DNA of 5,586 nt from an uncultured Oscillospiraceae bacterium (GTDB lineage: Bacteria; Bacillota; Clostridia; Oscillospirales; Oscillospiraceae). Shown piece after piece: positions 4,687 to 5,586 of this stretch (its first letter is position 1; every line of letters starts with the position of its first letter). The stretch is from NCBI GenBank assembly GCA_947624465.1, contig CANQKJ010000146.1, positions 1 to 5,586 of the forward strand. The letters run 5' to 3'. The notes beneath the pieces are model-generated. The model saw only the letters and a program-made list of their open reading frames with translations. It did no database searches and was not told the DNA's origin. Both the position numbers and the translations under genes were made by a program.

Positions 4687-5398
4687 TAAAGATCACCTCT
4701 GTGTCGCCTTTATATTGCCGCACCGTGTCCACAGCGATTTTTGCGGCTTCGTCATTTGGAAAATGAAACTCTCCCGTGGAAATGCAGCAGAACGCCACGC
4801 TCTTGATCTTGTTCCGTTGTGCCAGCTCTAAACAGGAGCGGTAGCAGGAGGCAAGCAGTTCCCGGTCCTTTTGCGTCACACGACCGTATATGATAGGGCC
4901 GACGGTATGGAGAACATAATCGCAGGGCAGATTGTAGGCGGGCGTGAGCCTGGCCCGCCCGGTGGGTTCTTCATGTCCTTGCTTTTCCATAAGTTCCGCG
5001 CAGGCCAGCCGGAGCTGTACCCCGGCGTAGGTGTGTATCGCGTTGTCGATACAACCGTGACAGGGTACATAGCAGCCGGTCATTCCGCTGTTGGCGGCGT
5101 TCACAACAGCACCACATTTCAGCGTAGTAATATCTCCCTGCCAGAGATAGATACCCGGCTCCACGGGTGTCAGGTCAGCTATATCCGTGACGCCCTTCCG
5201 GGCGGTTTCCTCTTGCAGGTATGCGTCCTGCACCGTCAGAAAATCATCCTCCATCTGACGCGGCGGGCGGACGTTCATCAGAGAGCGGAGCAGCTTCTTC
5301 TGTCCGGCTGTATCCTGCGGAATCAGCAAATTGTGATATTGCGGCGCATCGTCCAGCAATTTTTGGATCAAGAACATTCGTCGCTCTGCCTGTGTCAT
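4637..5398 (-). CDS. Macrodomain protein-ADP-ribose hydrolase, zinc-dependent type
   Basis: A 253-residue protein. An N-terminal helical extension (about 1-78) carries IPQDTAGQKKLLRSLMNVRP (26-45), typical of the macrodomains encoded beside SirTM sirtuins. The macrodomain follows, with GDITTLKCGAVVNAANS (88-104), PCHGCIDNAIH (112-122), HTVGPI (164-169) and CISTGEFHFPN (205-215). The Cys/His-rich loop (Cys113, His114, Cys116, His122 as candidates) fits the zinc-containing macrodomains that remove ADP-ribose from target proteins, so this enzyme would reverse the sirtuin's modification. The start taken is the second of two adjacent ATGs (5398), 4 bases after AGAGGGG. The first (5401) is too close to that site, and a TTG at 5434 would extend the protein through the ferredoxin gene. 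The upstream stop TGA overlaps these ATGs, indicating coupling. The 3' end overlaps the sirtuin gene by 50 bases. Confidence 0.88.
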   Translation of the reverse strand: MTQAERRMFLIQKLLDDAPQYHNLLIPQDTAGQKKLLRSLMNVRPPRQMEDDFLTVQDAYLQEETARKGVTDIADLTPVEPGIYLWQGDITTLKCGAVVNAANSGMTGCYVPCHGCIDNAIHTYAGVQLRLACAELMEKQGHEEPTGRARLTPAYNLPCDYVLHTVGPIIYGRVTQKDRELLASCYRSCLELAQRNKIKSVAFCCISTGEFHFPNDEAAKIAVDTVRQYKGDTEVIFNVFKNVDYEIYRELLG

Positions 5399-5586
5399 CA
5401 TACCCCTCTTTTCACAACCGCCCGTGCCGGGCAAACCTCATAGCAGTTTCCGCAGTGCAAGCAATTCTCCTGCCGGATGGCCACCGGCTTTACCGAAATG
5501 TCAATACACTTCTGCGGACATTTGGAATAGCAGAACTTGCAGCCGATACATTGATCGGTCACAAAGTATCCCTCCGGCGCTTCTGT
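5398..5586 (-). CDS. Protein with two [4Fe-4S] clusters, C-terminal part
   Basis: The - strand frame is open from the right edge to TGA at 5400-5398: 62 residues, with the N-terminus outside the window. Two complete ferredoxin motifs are seen, CIGCKFCYSKCP and CLHCGNCYEVCP (each Cx2Cx2Cx3CP), so it would hold two [4Fe-4S] clusters and pass electrons in the cytoplasm. EGYFVTDQCIGC fits the C-terminal ferredoxin module of small proteins whose N-terminal half is a pyridoxamine-phosphate-oxidase-like flavin domain; this is a suggestion from memory, since that half is not in the window. A stand-alone ferredoxin remains possible. The stop overlaps the macrodomain start (ATGATGA), which makes it part of the same operon and ties a redox protein to the ADP-ribosylation pair. 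Confidence 0.85.
   Translation of the reverse strand, partial: TEAPEGYFVTDQCIGCKFCYSKCPQKCIDISVKPVAIRQENCLHCGNCYEVCPARAVVKRGV

Noticed and set aside
5399..5434. TTG at 5434 as start of the macrodomain gene
   Set aside because: It would add 12 residues read through the ferredoxin gene and has no suitable ribosome binding site; the ATG at 5398 has AGAGGGG at a usable distance.
4871..5443. + strand frame of 190 codons
   Set aside because: Antisense to the macrodomain and ferredoxin genes, without ribosome binding site or motifs.

Overview
The window looks like one end of an integrative (conjugative or mobilisable) element from a gut-type Clostridia/Firmicutes bacterium, together with the host DNA it is inserted into. 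This rests on the Tn4451-type recombinase and TnpW, a Tn916-type small sigma factor/HTH_16 pair, AGGAGG-type ribosome binding sites and consensus -35/-10 boxes. No taxonomic search was possible, so the organism call is an inference.

Layout. Positions 1 to about 640 are visibly AT-richer and read on the + strand. They hold the C-terminal part of a protein with a bacterial RyR (ryanodine-receptor-type) domain (3-485), then the first ~30 codons of a second gene (from 550) that stops making sense near 640. There it meets a 19-bp hairpin with a UUCG loop and the 3' end of the recombinase. From about 640 to the window end the DNA is GC-richer and every gene is on the - strand.

In transcription order (right to left) the - strand genes are: the tail of a protein with two [4Fe-4S] motifs (5398-5586); a macrodomain protein resembling the zinc-dependent ADP-ribosyl hydrolases (4637-5398); a class-M-like sirtuin, SirTM (3808-4686); a sigma-70 region-4-type factor (3364-3780); an HTH_16-type small protein (3117-3374); a small gene apparently broken by one extra base (2699-2951); TnpW (2398-2559); and a large serine recombinase (634-2307). 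Ferredoxin and macrodomain genes overlap by 1 to 4 bases at their stop/start and macrodomain and sirtuin by 50 bases, so these three are probably translationally coupled.

How they may work together. By homology, the sirtuin transfers ADP-ribose from NAD+ to a protein and the macrodomain removes it. The pair therefore forms a reversible protein ADP-ribosylation switch, with an iron-sulfur redox protein encoded just upstream. The substrate proteins known from staphylococci and streptococci (GcvH-L, LplA2) are not visible and would have to lie to the right of the window. The sigma/HTH pair, TnpW and recombinase are element backbone genes.

Structure not explained by genes. A palindrome with core TCTCAC-S-GTGAGA occurs three times between genes (2582-2604, 3064-3082, 3098-3116), with a decayed fourth copy at 3789-3813. 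The copies sit at gene 3' ends or in front of tnpW. Two of them form a 25-base direct repeat laid identically across the stop codons of the HTH_16 and sirtuin genes. The recombinase has a strong promoter (TTGACG / 17 / TATAAT), and a terminator-like hairpin at 2603-2640 separates the right-hand genes from tnpW and the recombinase.
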